From the NCBI RefSeq assembly GCF_014643175.1, contig NZ_BMJH01000001.1, positions 1,662,209 through 1,726,208 of the forward strand: DNA of 64,000 bases, given 5' to 3'. This document shows, one piece after another, positions 20,830-29,030 of this stretch; positions within the stretch are counted from its first letter, which is position 1, and every line of letters begins with the position of its first letter. The notes beneath the pieces are model-generated. The model saw only the letters and a list, made by a program, of their open reading frames with translations, searched no databases and was not told the DNA's origin. The DNA is from Hoyosella rhizosphaerae. GTDB lineage: Bacteria; Actinomycetota; Actinomycetes; Mycobacteriales; Mycobacteriaceae. A program made the position numbers and the translations under genes.

Positions 20830-22206
20830 TTAGCGCGTTGTTGCACGAACTGCACGGTTCGTGTGCGAGCGGCCGCCCTGTCTGCCTGAGCTCTGGCGGT
20901 CACCGCCTTGCCAGCTGCTGCCGCTGCGGGATGCACCTGAGCGTGAACCTACGGAGCGCCCGCGGGGGCTGTGGCGAACATGTGGTGCCCGGTCGCCGCG
21001 GCGCACTTCCGGAGAAGGCGGTGCCGGGGTTACGTGTGGTGCCAGCTCGCCGACGAGGTTGGCTACCGGTGCACTTGACGCAGTGACGCGTTGCGCTTGT
21101 GCGTTGATGTCAGCCTTGCGGAGCAGTCGGCGAAGATCCTGACGCTGATCGGGAAGAACAACGGTGACTACATCGCCACTTTGGCCGGCGCGTGCTGTCC
21201 GACCGGAACGGTGCAGGTAGGCCTTGTGCTCAACCGGTGGGTCAACATGGACAACGAGTTCGACGTTGTCGACGTGCACGCCTCGAGCAGCGACGTCAGT
21301 GGCGACGAGAACACGAATTCCGCCTTCACCGAATGCATTGAGGTTTCTGTCACGCTGAGCTTGTGACAGGTTTCCGTGTAGATCAACAGCAGGAATGCCC
21401 TGCTCAGTGAGGTGTTTCGCGAGACGCTTTGCGTGGTGCTTGGTACGCATGAAGAGAATGCGGCGACCAGTGCCGGCCGCTAGCGCGTTGATAAGGCGTT
21501 TCTTCTCGTCAGCCGAATCGACTTCGAAGATGTGGTGCGTCATGGCTGCGACGGGCGAATTGGCCTCATCGACAGAGTGCATGACGGCGTTTTTGAGGAA
21601 TCGCTTCACCAAGGTGTTGATGCCGTTGTCGAGCGTTGCTGAGAACAGCAGTCGCTGACCATCTGACGGAGTTGCCGTCATGATGCGGGTTACACCTGGG
21701 AGGAACCCGAGGTCGGCCATATGGTCGGCCTCATCGAGGACGGTGATTTCGACAGCATCGAGTGAGATGTGACGCTGCTTCATGAGGTCTTCGAGCCGGC
21801 CTGGGCATGCGACGACGATGTCGACACCGCGCTTGAGGGCGCCGACCTGACGGCCCTGTGGGACGCCACCGAAGATTGTGGTCACTCGCAAACCGGTGAC
21901 GATAGCGAGGGGCTCAAGCGTTGCTGCGATTTGTGTGGCTAGCTCGCGAGTTGGCGCCAGAATTAGGCCACGTGGTTTGCCTGGTACCCGCCGTGATGCC
22001 CCAGCTTGCAGGTGCGTAACCATGGGGATAGCGAACGCGAGGGTTTTCCCGGATCCGGTCTTTCCGCGGCCAAGGATGTCGCGGCCCTGTAGCGAATCGG
22101 GAAGGGTGTCGACCTGAATGGGAAACGCGTCTGTTTTCCCATCTGCGGCGAGAGCGGAAACGATGTTTGCGGGCACGCCAAGGTCAGTGAAGGTGGTGTT
22201 GCTCAT
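20830..22206 (-). CDS. DEAD-box RNA helicase
   Basis: ATP-dependent RNA helicase, probably for mRNA or ribosome remodelling. In the 458-residue form, Q-motif FPIQ is at 28-31, motif I GKTGSGKT at 48-55, Ia PTRELATQ at 85-92, motif II DEAD at 158-161, SAT at 189-191 and motif VI HRSGRTARAG in the second RecA domain. The last ~85 residues are Arg/Ser/Gly-rich (RSGASRSGSSWQGGDRQS), a usual RNA-binding tail. I chose ATG 22206 (GAAAGG upstream), not the in-frame codon at 22239. RhlE-like by layout; exact subfamily unsure. A 330-bp leader precedes it. Confidence 0.93.
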   Translation of the reverse strand: MSNTTFTDLGVPANIVSALAADGKTDAFPIQVDTLPDSLQGRDILGRGKTGSGKTLAFAIPMVTHLQAGASRRVPGKPRGLILAPTRELATQIAATLEPLAIVTGLRVTTIFGGVPQGRQVGALKRGVDIVVACPGRLEDLMKQRHISLDAVEITVLDEADHMADLGFLPGVTRIMTATPSDGQRLLFSATLDNGINTLVKRFLKNAVMHSVDEANSPVAAMTHHIFEVDSADEKKRLINALAAGTGRRILFMRTKHHAKRLAKHLTEQGIPAVDLHGNLSQAQRDRNLNAFGEGGIRVLVATDVAARGVHVDNVELVVHVDPPVEHKAYLHRSGRTARAGQSGDVVTVVLPDQRQDLRRLLRKADINAQAQRVTASSAPVANLVGELAPHVTPAPPSPEVRRGDRAPHVRHSPRGRSVGSRSGASRSGSSWQGGDRQSSGRQGGRSHTNRAVRATTR

Positions 22207-22539
22207 ATTGCCTTTCGGGCATAGGCCACCGTGTGCCAACCCTCCATCAAAAGGAGTGCTGAAAATCGCGCATCACTGGTGGTATGTGGCGAACGCGCCG
22301 TCGAGCGCATCCGTTCGCCGTATGAAGAATCTTCGACCCCGGCTATTGCGACAACTAGTTGTTGCGTGGTGCTCGGGGGAGAGAGGAAGTCGTCTACGAC
22401 GTAAAGCGGTATGCACGCTTAAGGCTGTGCGCACCGGCTTCTGATGAGTAGTCTAACCCACGTTCAGTTGACCTTGTAACAGGCAAACCGTTGGGCACGA
22501 CGCGCAATGGGTGCCCAACGGTGTCCAAACAACCGCGCT
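22207..22539 (-). other. Intergenic region between HTH gene and helicase
   Basis: About 330 bp without a convincing gene. It contains the hairpin that ends the upstream gene (22487-22522) and a short inverted repeat around GCGACAACTAGTTGTTGC near 22350. The rest is probably the helicase promoter and leader; long leaders are common for DEAD-box helicases. Confidence 0.5.
22487..22522 (-). terminator. Terminator hairpin of the HTH gene
   Basis: Perfect 12-bp arms (22487-22498 and 22511-22522) with a 12-nt loop, about 20 bp past the stop of the leftward HTH gene. No T-tract on the minus strand beyond TTTG. Confidence 0.7.
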
Positions 22540-23208
22540 TTAGCGGTTGTCAATCACTTCGTTTTCCTCGATGACCGTTGTGTTTGCGGTTGAAGTTGGT
22601 TGGCTCGTCGACTCACCGTTTGGTATGTCAATGGGGGCTTTGCGGTCTTCCCACCATTCGCGGAATGATCGGCGACGTTCCCGTCGACGATGGCGTGCGG
22701 CAGAGATATATACAGTCGTCGGCTGCCCCTGTTGTTGGGGTTGCGCCGGCGGTGTATCAGTGGGTGTTTGGGGCTTTGCGGCTTCGAGCATTCGCAGTGC
22801 TGAGCGCAGGTCAGAGACCCTTTCTAGCCGCTCCTGGGCCAGTACTTCCGCGGCCGTCCGGCGAGCGGCTTCGCTCTCCGCTCGCGTCTTGGTGACGAGC
22901 AGTTCTGTTTCAAGTTCCTGGACACGAGCTGTGAGCTTAGACACTTCAGTGGTGTCACTCGACTCGGAAGGCTTATTTGCTTCCGATTTAGTCGTTTGAT
23001 CTTCGGGCGGTGATGGTCTGTCTGGTTTGAATCCAGCAGCAAGAAGGTCTTCGAGCGGAATTTGCCACCCGTCTTCTGTCTTGACTGCGCCAGGTAGTCG
23101 ACCTCCGTCGAGTGCGCGCTGAATTGTGGCGCGCCCCACACCGCAGCGGCGAGCAGCTTCTGCGGCCGACCATCGTGGCCGGGTACCGGTTGTTGCTTGT
23201 TCGGTCAT
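22540..23208 (-). CDS. Helix-turn-helix, coiled-coil DNA-binding protein
   Basis: In the 222-residue form, the N-terminus (residues ~10-50) is a MerR/excisionase-type winged helix: RWSAAEAARRCGVGRATIQ followed by RALDGGRLPGA and a Trp-Gln-Ile-Pro wing. Residues ~75-145 are charged heptad-like sequence likely to form a coiled coil. A very basic patch RHRRRERRR follows, then an acidic C-terminus. I know this layout mainly from small genes beside replication genes of actinobacterial plasmids; no replication gene is present here. ATG 23208 starts at MTEQATTGTRPRWS; GTG 23253 is an alternative. Function unproven. Confidence 0.72.
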   Translation of the reverse strand: MTEQATTGTRPRWSAAEAARRCGVGRATIQRALDGGRLPGAVKTEDGWQIPLEDLLAAGFKPDRPSPPEDQTTKSEANKPSESSDTTEVSKLTARVQELETELLVTKTRAESEAARRTAAEVLAQERLERVSDLRSALRMLEAAKPQTPTDTPPAQPQQQGQPTTVYISAARHRRRERRRSFREWWEDRKAPIDIPNGESTSQPTSTANTTVIEENEVIDNR

Positions 23209-23497
23209 GCTCGAAATACTGCCCGGTAGGGTGACCGGAGGGTAATCGGACACGCCCGAAACACATAAATTTCACATTGAAATCACTGAAAATTAGCAGT
23301 GAGTGGGCACTATTTCTGAACGGTCAGGGGGTGCCCACGTGAGTGTGTTGGTGCTGTTTGAGCGACACGCAGGACCTGAATTGCGCGGGTTGGCTTCGCT
23401 TCAGTGAACTAGACTCGTGTGACGCTTGTCACTCTCAAGCGTTGTGGGTGACGCAACGTCGTATTGAATTCACCCTCGAGGTGAGAGCACACTGGGA
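23209..23497. promoter_or_regulatory. Divergent promoter region with inverted repeat
   Basis: Up to 290 bp between the leftward HTH gene and the rightward alpha/beta-hydrolase gene. It has an AT-rich part (23265-23300) and an 8-bp inverted repeat GTGGGCAC (23303-23310) and GTGCCCAC (23331-23338). The repeat is a candidate operator, possibly for the adjacent HTH protein; that link is inference. Confidence 0.45.
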
Positions 23498-24436
23498 ATG
23501 TTGTCGACCGAAGGGGTGAGGCCTGTTAGCGCACAACAAGTGCCACATGTTTCGCTGACGCAGAATCACGGCAAAGTCAGGCGTCGCGAGGGCTATGTCT
23601 TGGTCGATGGGGTCCGTCTTGGCATTACCGAGTTCGGTTCCGGTGGACGACTAGTCATCCTTGCGCCCTCTTTGCTGCTCTCACGTCGTATGCAAGAACC
23701 ATGGGCGCGCGAACTCGCTGAGCGTGGTTTCCACGTTGTATGCATGAACAACGTGCTGGCCGCCAAAAATGGACCCGCTGATCTAGATGATTACAGCGCT
23801 GAAGCTATTGGTCGTCGAATGGTGGGGCTTCTTGACGCAATAGGCGGTGAAATAGCGGTTTTCGGTGGCACATCGCTTGGCGCTAACGCCGCTCTTGAGG
23901 CAGCGGTTCTCGATCCGAACCGCACAGCCGGAATCATCGTTGAGGCGCCGATCCTCGATAAGAGCGTCGTCATCATCGCGCCGATCCTCACCTTGGCGTA
24001 CGAGTTGTTCACATTGGGACGCCCCGTTCTGTGGTTCGCTCGTCGATTCGCGGGAATGTTGCCATCCAACAACCTGGTGACGCGGTTGATCTGGGACTTC
24101 CTTTCAGCGTCGCGTGTTGAACAAGCTGCACTCGTGCAGGGGCTGATGCTCGGACGGATTGCCCCGCCTCGAAAATTGCGCAGATCGATTGCTGTACCGG
24201 CGCTCATTCTGAGTGTGAACCGAGACCCATTTCATGTGGCGGCGGATGCTGAACAGCTTGCCGAGGACCTCCCAGACTCCCAACTGCACCAGGTGTCATC
24301 TGCGTGGACACTACGGTCGCGGGTTCGGGCGGTTTCGCCTGCCATTGTCAGCTTCCTTAATGAAGCGTTTGCAGCGCCGTGGGTTATATCGCGCACAATA
24401 TTCACCCCCAATATCGGCGACTCGCACTTGAACTGA
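23498..24436 (+). CDS. Alpha/beta-hydrolase
   Basis: A 312-residue serine hydrolase. The nucleophile elbow is GGTSLGAN with Ser126, and the oxyanion strand is LVILAPSLLLSRR. A hydrophobic stretch (VVIIAPILTLAYELFTLG) after the elbow may be a lid or membrane-contacting helix. The late VPALILSVNRDPFH supplies the probable acid. Substrate unknown. The predicted ATG has only a weak purine run upstream, so the start could be a little downstream. The next gene, another serine hydrolase, follows after 30 bp. Confidence 0.85.
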   Translation: MLSTEGVRPVSAQQVPHVSLTQNHGKVRRREGYVLVDGVRLGITEFGSGGRLVILAPSLLLSRRMQEPWARELAERGFHVVCMNNVLAAKNGPADLDDYSAEAIGRRMVGLLDAIGGEIAVFGGTSLGANAALEAAVLDPNRTAGIIVEAPILDKSVVIIAPILTLAYELFTLGRPVLWFARRFAGMLPSNNLVTRLIWDFLSASRVEQAALVQGLMLGRIAPPRKLRRSIAVPALILSVNRDPFHVAADAEQLAEDLPDSQLHQVSSAWTLRSRVRAVSPAIVSFLNEAFAAPWVISRTIFTPNIGDSHLN

Positions 24437-24466
24437 GGGCTCCTATGTCCAGGTAGTCTGACCATC

Positions 24467-25720
24467 GTGTGGTGGAACAGCAGAAGTGAAGTGACAGTCC
24501 ATGGCGACGTCGACGACGCCTACGGTCCAGTAGTAGACGCATTCCGCAGGAACTTCACCCATCACAACGAATTAGGCGCTGCCCTCGCCATCTATCGCGA
24601 TGGTGTACCAGTAGTTGACATTTGGGCCGGCAGACGAGACCTTCAACGAAATCTTTTGTGGGAGCGGGACACAGTTGTGCCCGTCTTTTCGACAACTAAG
24701 GGCATCACCGCGTTGGTGTTCGCTGTCGCAGTCTCACGTGGGATCTTGTCCTACAGCGACGCCGTAAGTACGTGGTGGCCCGAATTCTCTAGCCACGGGA
24801 AGCAGTCGATCACGATACGTCAACTTCTCGACCACGAGGCCGGATTACCAGCGATTTCAGTTCCACTCAAAACTGAGAACTTGCACGACCTGGACTTCCT
24901 CGCCGGCATTCTCGCTAACGAGAAACCACGGTGGAAGCCAGGCACGCGGCACGGTTACCACCCTATGTCCCTCGGGTTCTATCTCAATGAGGTGTTTCGT
25001 CGAGCCGATCCACTGCGACGGACGATTGGACAGTTTCTTCAACAAGAAATTTCCACCCCTCACAACCTGAACGTGCATATTGGAGTTCCGAAAGATTTCG
25101 ACTTCAACACGGTGGCGAAGCTGGAAAAAGCGACACCGAGCGTACTTGCCGACAATATTCGAGATATCCCATGGCGGATGGCGGGGGACATAGCAGTTCA
25201 CACAAGGCTCAAGCGCCCTCAGTTATCTGTCGAGAGTTTAAACAACCCTCGAGTGGGGTTGCCACAGTTTGCGAGTCGGCCCTCTTACCTGAACCCAGAG
25301 ATGCCGTCGTGCAATGCAGTCGGAACTGCGCGGTCGATTGCGGCACTATATTCCGCTGCCGCAACGTCGAGCACAACTCCGCTGTCAGAGTTGTGGTCAC
25401 AAGACGTACGAAATCAACTAGCTGAGCCTTCGCACGAGGGCGCGGCACCGGACCAAGACGTCACCCTGCATGTCCCAAGCCGCTACCACCTCGGTTTTCG
25501 CAAACCACACCCGAGCTTCCCTTTCGGGACGCCGTCGCCGGATAGTGCGTCCGATGGTCGAGCTTTTGGCACCACCGGAATTGGTGGGTCAATGGGATAC
25601 GGCGATCCGGACACGGGTATCGGCTTTGCCTACGTGATGAACCAGCTTGGGGTTGCGATGCTCGACGATCCGCGTAACCGCCGGATTCGCGCGGCCCTGC
25701 AGCGGGTAGTGCACAACTAG
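24467..25720 (+). CDS. Beta-lactamase-fold serine esterase
   Basis: A 417-residue class C beta-lactamase-like protein. The SxxK motif is Ser75-Thr-Thr-Lys78 in VFSTTKGI, and Tyr164 in HGYHPMS fits the catalytic Tyr of the EstB/LpqK type. The late GTTGIGGSMGY resembles the family's third (KTG-like) region. Members are usually esterases or peptidases acting on lipids or small esters, not antibiotic-degrading enzymes. There is no signal peptide, so it is probably cytoplasmic. GTG start, 30 bp after the alpha/beta-hydrolase gene, so both are probably one transcript. Converges on an SRPBCC gene 18 bp beyond. Confidence 0.88.
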   Translation: MWWNSRSEVTVHGDVDDAYGPVVDAFRRNFTHHNELGAALAIYRDGVPVVDIWAGRRDLQRNLLWERDTVVPVFSTTKGITALVFAVAVSRGILSYSDAVSTWWPEFSSHGKQSITIRQLLDHEAGLPAISVPLKTENLHDLDFLAGILANEKPRWKPGTRHGYHPMSLGFYLNEVFRRADPLRRTIGQFLQQEISTPHNLNVHIGVPKDFDFNTVAKLEKATPSVLADNIRDIPWRMAGDIAVHTRLKRPQLSVESLNNPRVGLPQFASRPSYLNPEMPSCNAVGTARSIAALYSAAATSSTTPLSELWSQDVRNQLAEPSHEGAAPDQDVTLHVPSRYHLGFRKPHPSFPFGTPSPDSASDGRAFGTTGIGGSMGYGDPDTGIGFAYVMNQLGVAMLDDPRNRRIRAALQRVVHN

Positions 25721-25738
25721 AAGCTCCTCCGCATTGCC

Positions 25739-26239
25739 TTAGCGGGAGAAATGTTCTTCGGTGTCGTTCATCAACGATTTGAATGCCAGGCCCAAAACTG
25801 GTCCAGCTACGAGAAGTCCAGGCTTTAGGAGAAGCTGTCCTTCAATAGCGAACTTCCATGTGAAACGGGTGCCAGTCGGCGTTTTTTCGAGCAGAGTGTA
25901 TTCGCCGAATCGCTTCAATCCTGGTGCACTGGACTTCACAACGGAGAACGCGTTTTCATACCGTTCGCCCGGTTTTTCGTTCCAGAGGAAGTACCGCTCC
26001 TCAACCGTGGCAAGGCCTGGCATGAGAGTTAATCTGCGACGGGTTCCGAGGCCAAAGGGGCGCTCTGTGATGTACTGCGCGCTCTTCACCAACTTGCACC
26101 ATGACAGCGGTGCTTCACCGCCCAGTTCGGACCACATCTCGTCGATGTCGACTGGAATTTCTGCACTGAACGAATAACGATGCGGTGCAGAATCAAAAAA
26201 CTCGAGGTCAACCTCGGTGAGATTAAAGATTGGTCGCAT
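25739..26239 (-). CDS. SRPBCC family protein
   Basis: A 166-residue protein with the SRPBCC features: HRYSFSAEIPVDIDEMWSEL at the start of the fold, GTRRRLTL in the middle and GTRFTWKF in the penultimate strand, followed by a hydrophobic helix (LLVAGPVLGLAFKSLMND). This resembles polyketide-cyclase/dehydrase-type lipid-binding proteins of mycobacteria. No specific ligand can be read. Leftward, 29 bp after a small membrane protein gene, so the two may be co-transcribed. Confidence 0.8.
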   Translation of the reverse strand: MRPIFNLTEVDLEFFDSAPHRYSFSAEIPVDIDEMWSELGGEAPLSWCKLVKSAQYITERPFGLGTRRRLTLMPGLATVEERYFLWNEKPGERYENAFSVVKSSAPGLKRFGEYTLLEKTPTGTRFTWKFAIEGQLLLKPGLLVAGPVLGLAFKSLMNDTEEHFSR

Positions 26240-26268
26240 GGTGTTATATCAACTTCCGAGTTATCAGA

Positions 26269-26439
26269 TCAGAATGAGCCGTCGTAGTCAGCTAGGCGTG
26301 GTGGCCGGGGTGCCGGTTCGTCAACGGCTTCGCCACGGCGCATGAACATCCGCACTCCACTTGCTATACCGGCGATTACTGCAACCCCAGCAATAGATTG
26401 AAACAACACACGGTTCCGGTGTGAACCTTCCGCGGCCAT
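26269..26439 (-). CDS. Small single-pass membrane protein
   Basis: A 56-residue product starting MAAEGSHRNRVLFQSIAGVA, with one hydrophobic helix (about 13-30, GVAVIAGIASGVRMF), a basic MRR after it, and a Pro-rich acidic tail (DEPAPRPPRLADYDGSF). The start is set by a strong AAGGAGG site about 6 nt upstream; longer upstream frame extensions look non-coding. Family not recognised. Probable partner of the SRPBCC gene downstream. Confidence 0.7.
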   Translation of the reverse strand: MAAEGSHRNRVLFQSIAGVAVIAGIASGVRMFMRRGEAVDEPAPRPPRLADYDGSF

Positions 26440-26569
26440 ATAACCCCTCCTTGAGATTGACGAAACCAGCAACGGTTCCTGCGCACAACTGTAGTGCGCG
26501 GACACCATTTATGGATAGGGTGGGGCCTCCTGCCGCCATGATCGCTGTGAAGATGGCACCATAGGGGGC

Positions 26570-27100
26570 GTGACTTCACCTCATCAGACTGCAGTGGCCA
26601 CGTTGCACACCAACCGTGGCGATATCAAAATCGCACTTTTCGGCAACCACGCTCCCAAGACCGTCGCGAACTTCGTGGGCCTTGCGACCGGAACCGCCGA
26701 ATACAACGACAAGAACGCATCAGGTTCTAAAGAAGGCCCGTTTTACGACGGTTCGATCTTTCACCGTGTGATCGACGGTTTCATGATCCAGGGCGGGGAC
26801 CCCACAGGTACCGGTCGCGGCGGACCGGGTTACCGGTTCGGCGACGAGTTCCATCCGGAACTTCAGTTTGACCGCTCCTACCTCTTGGCGATGGCGAATG
26901 CCGGCCCCGGAACGAATGGCTCGCAGTTCTTCATCACTGTTGGCAAAACCCCGCACCTGAACATGCGGCACACAATCTTCGGTGAGGTTGTGGACGCCGA
27001 CAGTAAGGCCGTTGTCGACGCTATTGCGACCACAAAAACCGATCGTGGAGATCGCCCTGTCGATGACGTGATCATCAACAGCATCACCATCTCGGAATAA
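26570..27100 (+). CDS. ppiA: Peptidyl-prolyl cis-trans isomerase (cyclophilin A)
   Basis: Catalyses proline isomerisation during protein folding. The 176-residue cytoplasmic cyclophilin has FHRVIDGFMIQGGDPTGTG, FGDEF, AMANAGPGTNGSQFFIT and HTIFGEVV, including the catalytic Arg and Phe residues of the family. GTG start. Matches Rv0009 in sequence type and marks the point where mycobacterial gene order resumes after the 8-kb block. The rhomboid gene follows after 16 bp. Confidence 0.95.
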   Translation: MTSPHQTAVATLHTNRGDIKIALFGNHAPKTVANFVGLATGTAEYNDKNASGSKEGPFYDGSIFHRVIDGFMIQGGDPTGTGRGGPGYRFGDEFHPELQFDRSYLLAMANAGPGTNGSQFFITVGKTPHLNMRHTIFGEVVDADSKAVVDAIATTKTDRGDRPVDDVIINSITISE

Positions 27101-27116
27101 AGCGCGAGGAAATACG

Positions 27117-28046
27117 ATGTCTCACCCCGGCTGGCCCACTGATAACCCAGTTCCCCAGCCGGGGTGTACTCGTCACCCTGGCCGTGTCACGGGGTTGCGC
27201 TGCAACCGCTGCAACAAGCCTTACTGTCCCGAGTGCCTGCGCGAAGCTGCTGTGGGATACCAGTGCGTTACGTGTGTGGCCGAAGGTGCCCGCACTGTTC
27301 GCCAAGCTCGCACGATTGCAGGAGCACCCCTTCAGATGACAAAAACCCGACCAACTGTGACGTTGTCGCTGATTGCCGTCAACGTGGTTGTTTTCCTGCT
27401 CACGGCTGCGCAAGCCGGCAATATCGCAGTGAATTACCGTGGTTCCGGGATCTTCGACGCATTCGTTCTGTTTTCGCCACTCGTCGCATTGGGCGAGTTT
27501 GAGCGATTGGTCGGGTCTGGTTTCTTGCATATTGGACCGTTGCACCTCGCGGTCAACATGTTTGCGCTGTATATCGTCGGCCGCGAGGTCGAAATAGTTT
27601 TAGGTAAGTGGCGGTACATAGCGGTTTACGGGATTTCGCTGCTCGGTGGCTCTGCTGCAGTCATGTGGATGCAAGCTGCGGTGCCAACCGCGGGCGCCTC
27701 AGGAGCAGTTTTTGGTCTATTCGGGGCCCTTGCAATCATCTTGTTGCGGCTACGCCAGAACGCCACGGGCGTCTTTGTCATTATTGGCATCAATATCTTC
27801 ATTTCCGTCACCATCCCAGGTATTTCGCTGTGGGGTCACCTTGGTGGTCTAGCGACTGGTGCTGTTGCGGCCGCAGGGCTGCTGTACGCACCCGGGTGGA
27901 TTTCACGCAAGGGATCTTTGACAGCGGAACGGGCGAGCCGCATCGGGATCATCGCACTCGCCAGCGTTGCGATAGTTGTTCTCGCGAGTATTGCGGTGAG
28001 GATCTTGGAATTACGCGGCCTGATGGCTAATATTTACGGCGCGTGA
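27117..28046 (+). CDS. Rhomboid intramembrane serine protease with zinc-finger N-terminus
   Basis: The 309-residue protein starts with a B-box-like cysteine cluster (Cys17, His20, Cys29, Cys32, Cys37, Cys40, Cys50, Cys53), a probable zinc site in the cytoplasm. The rhomboid core follows, with HLAVN (Asn147), catalytic Ser195 in GASGAVFG and His241 in GHLGG, plus six or seven membrane helices. It cleaves membrane proteins within or near the bilayer; substrates unknown. GAGG precedes the ATG. Its end overlaps the convergent PH-like gene by 20 bp. Confidence 0.93.
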   Translation: MSHPGWPTDNPVPQPGCTRHPGRVTGLRCNRCNKPYCPECLREAAVGYQCVTCVAEGARTVRQARTIAGAPLQMTKTRPTVTLSLIAVNVVVFLLTAAQAGNIAVNYRGSGIFDAFVLFSPLVALGEFERLVGSGFLHIGPLHLAVNMFALYIVGREVEIVLGKWRYIAVYGISLLGGSAAVMWMQAAVPTAGASGAVFGLFGALAIILLRLRQNATGVFVIIGINIFISVTIPGISLWGHLGGLATGAVAAAGLLYAPGWISRKGSLTAERASRIGIIALASVAIVVLASIAVRILELRGLMANIYGA

Positions 28047-28506
28047 ACCCTACGCTCCACAGAATGTCTGCAACCTGATCAGGTTCAGTCCCGAGATCCC
28101 ATCTACTGAGGATGATGAGTCGGTCTTCGGGTTCATTCAGTTCGATTTCTAGCATCGGTACTCGTCGGCCAAGTCGCGGGTAGCGAAGCACTCTAACTTC
28201 CACGACGTGACGTGGCTCAAGGACGCATTCTCGACCGAGGAAACTCCGAAACCTAATCCGCGGCCCATGGTGTGGGTGGGGACGCAGTACGGCTAGTCGC
28301 GGAGTCGCGCGGTAGCCGCAAAATGCAACGAATAACAGCAGGAATGCCGCGGTGCCGGCCAATAGGCTCCCCGCCGGTTCAGACCGCACGATGTAGGTGA
28401 CGTAGCTGAGAATGACTCCACCTATCGCGGCGACCCACAGGGCCGCCGGCTGTGGTGACCATTCCCAACTATCCCCACCCTGTGTATAACTCGGGTCGTT
28501 ATGCAC
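28027..28506 (-). CDS. PH-like domain membrane protein (Rv0010c-like)
   Basis: A 159-residue protein with two adjacent hydrophobic segments (about 22-40 and 46-65) followed by a soluble C-terminal domain (RPHPHHGPRIRFRS to VLRYPRLGRRVPMLEIEL) that looks like a bacterial PH (bPH2-type) fold. M. tuberculosis carries a protein of this layout between ppiA and crgA (Rv0010c), which supports the identity. GTG start; a hairpin covers the first codons and a DnaA box lies just upstream. Function unknown. Confidence 0.8.
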   Translation of the reverse strand: MHNDPSYTQGGDSWEWSPQPAALWVAAIGGVILSYVTYIVRSEPAGSLLAGTAAFLLLFVAFCGYRATPRLAVLRPHPHHGPRIRFRSFLGRECVLEPRHVVEVRVLRYPRLGRRVPMLEIELNEPEDRLIILSRWDLGTEPDQVADILWSVGFTRRKY

Positions 28507-28511
28507 AGGGT
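28477..28511 (-). other. Inverted repeat over the start of the PH-like gene
   Basis: Arms 28477-28490 and 28498-28511 (14 bp, one mismatch, 7-nt loop) cover the start codon and first codons of the leftward PH-like gene, so in the mRNA the start codon would be in a stem. Possible translational control; inference only. Confidence 0.5.
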
Positions 28512-28520
28512 TTATCCACA
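28512..28520 (+). promoter_or_regulatory. DnaA box in the crgA/PH intergenic gap
   Basis: Perfect TTATCCACA, one base beyond the inverted repeat, in the 48-bp gap between crgA and the PH-like gene. Confidence 0.6.
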
Positions 28521-28554
28521 GTTGGGGAAAATGACATTGATGTAATTACCCTCG

Positions 28555-28875
28555 TCAACGCCATTTCAGCGTCATAACTAGCCCAACAATCCACAGACCG
28601 AACCCAATAAGGAAGTTCCAGGCTCCAAGTTCGTTGATCAAAGGGATCTCGGGACCGGCAAGGTAATACACCACCAGCCAGATCAGCCCGGCTAGCATGA
28701 ATCCCAGCATTACCGATACGTACAGCGTGCTCGATGGGCCTTTAACCTTTACTGGGGTACGGCTTACCGGTGTGTGGCTCGCCGAACTTGGAACGTCGGA
28801 GCCCAAAGTGGCTCCCGTGGCTCCACTCGTCTTCTTGGATCCATGATCCTTCTTACGTACACGTGACTTCGGCAT
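28555..28875 (-). CDS. crgA: Cell division protein CrgA
   Basis: Small divisome-associated membrane protein; in mycobacteria it contacts FtsZ, FtsQ, FtsI and CwsA. The 106-residue form begins MPKSRVRKK, has a disordered Ser/Thr-rich segment, then two transmembrane helices (about 49-70 and 85-103) linked by [13 protein letters not shown], a typical CrgA motif. ATG 28875 is preceded by GAGGAAA, so I rejected the longer frame to 28971. The usual partner gene cwsA is not seen in this window. Confidence 0.95.
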   Translation of the reverse strand: MPKSRVRKKDHGSKKTSGATGATLGSDVPSSASHTPVSRTPVKVKGPSSTLYVSVMLGFMLAGLIWLVVYYLAGPEIPLINELGAWNFLIGFGLWIVGLVMTLKWR

Positions 28876-28957
28876 ATTTCCTCGAACAATCTCCACCAGA
28901 GTTCGGACACGGACCGGAACACAACTGTGAAGTCCTGACGGTCGGGGCTCGCCATCT

Positions 28958-28966
28958 TGTGGACAA
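28958..28966 (-). promoter_or_regulatory. DnaA box upstream of crgA
   Basis: Perfect TTGTCCACA on the minus strand, about 85 bp upstream of the crgA start and in the region divergent from the DUF881 gene. Confidence 0.55.
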
Positions 28967-29030
28967 CACAAAGTTCCCTAACTACACGCTAACCTAGCTT
29001 TACACGGTCGAAAACCAGACAAGGTCCATC

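Noticed and set aside
22118-22444. Plus-strand frame between helicase and HTH gene
   Set aside because: Overlaps the helicase start on the opposite strand and shows no domain or start signal.
24467-25720. True antibiotic beta-lactamase
   Set aside because: No signal peptide, and the motifs fit EstB/LpqK-like esterases rather than secreted beta-lactamases.
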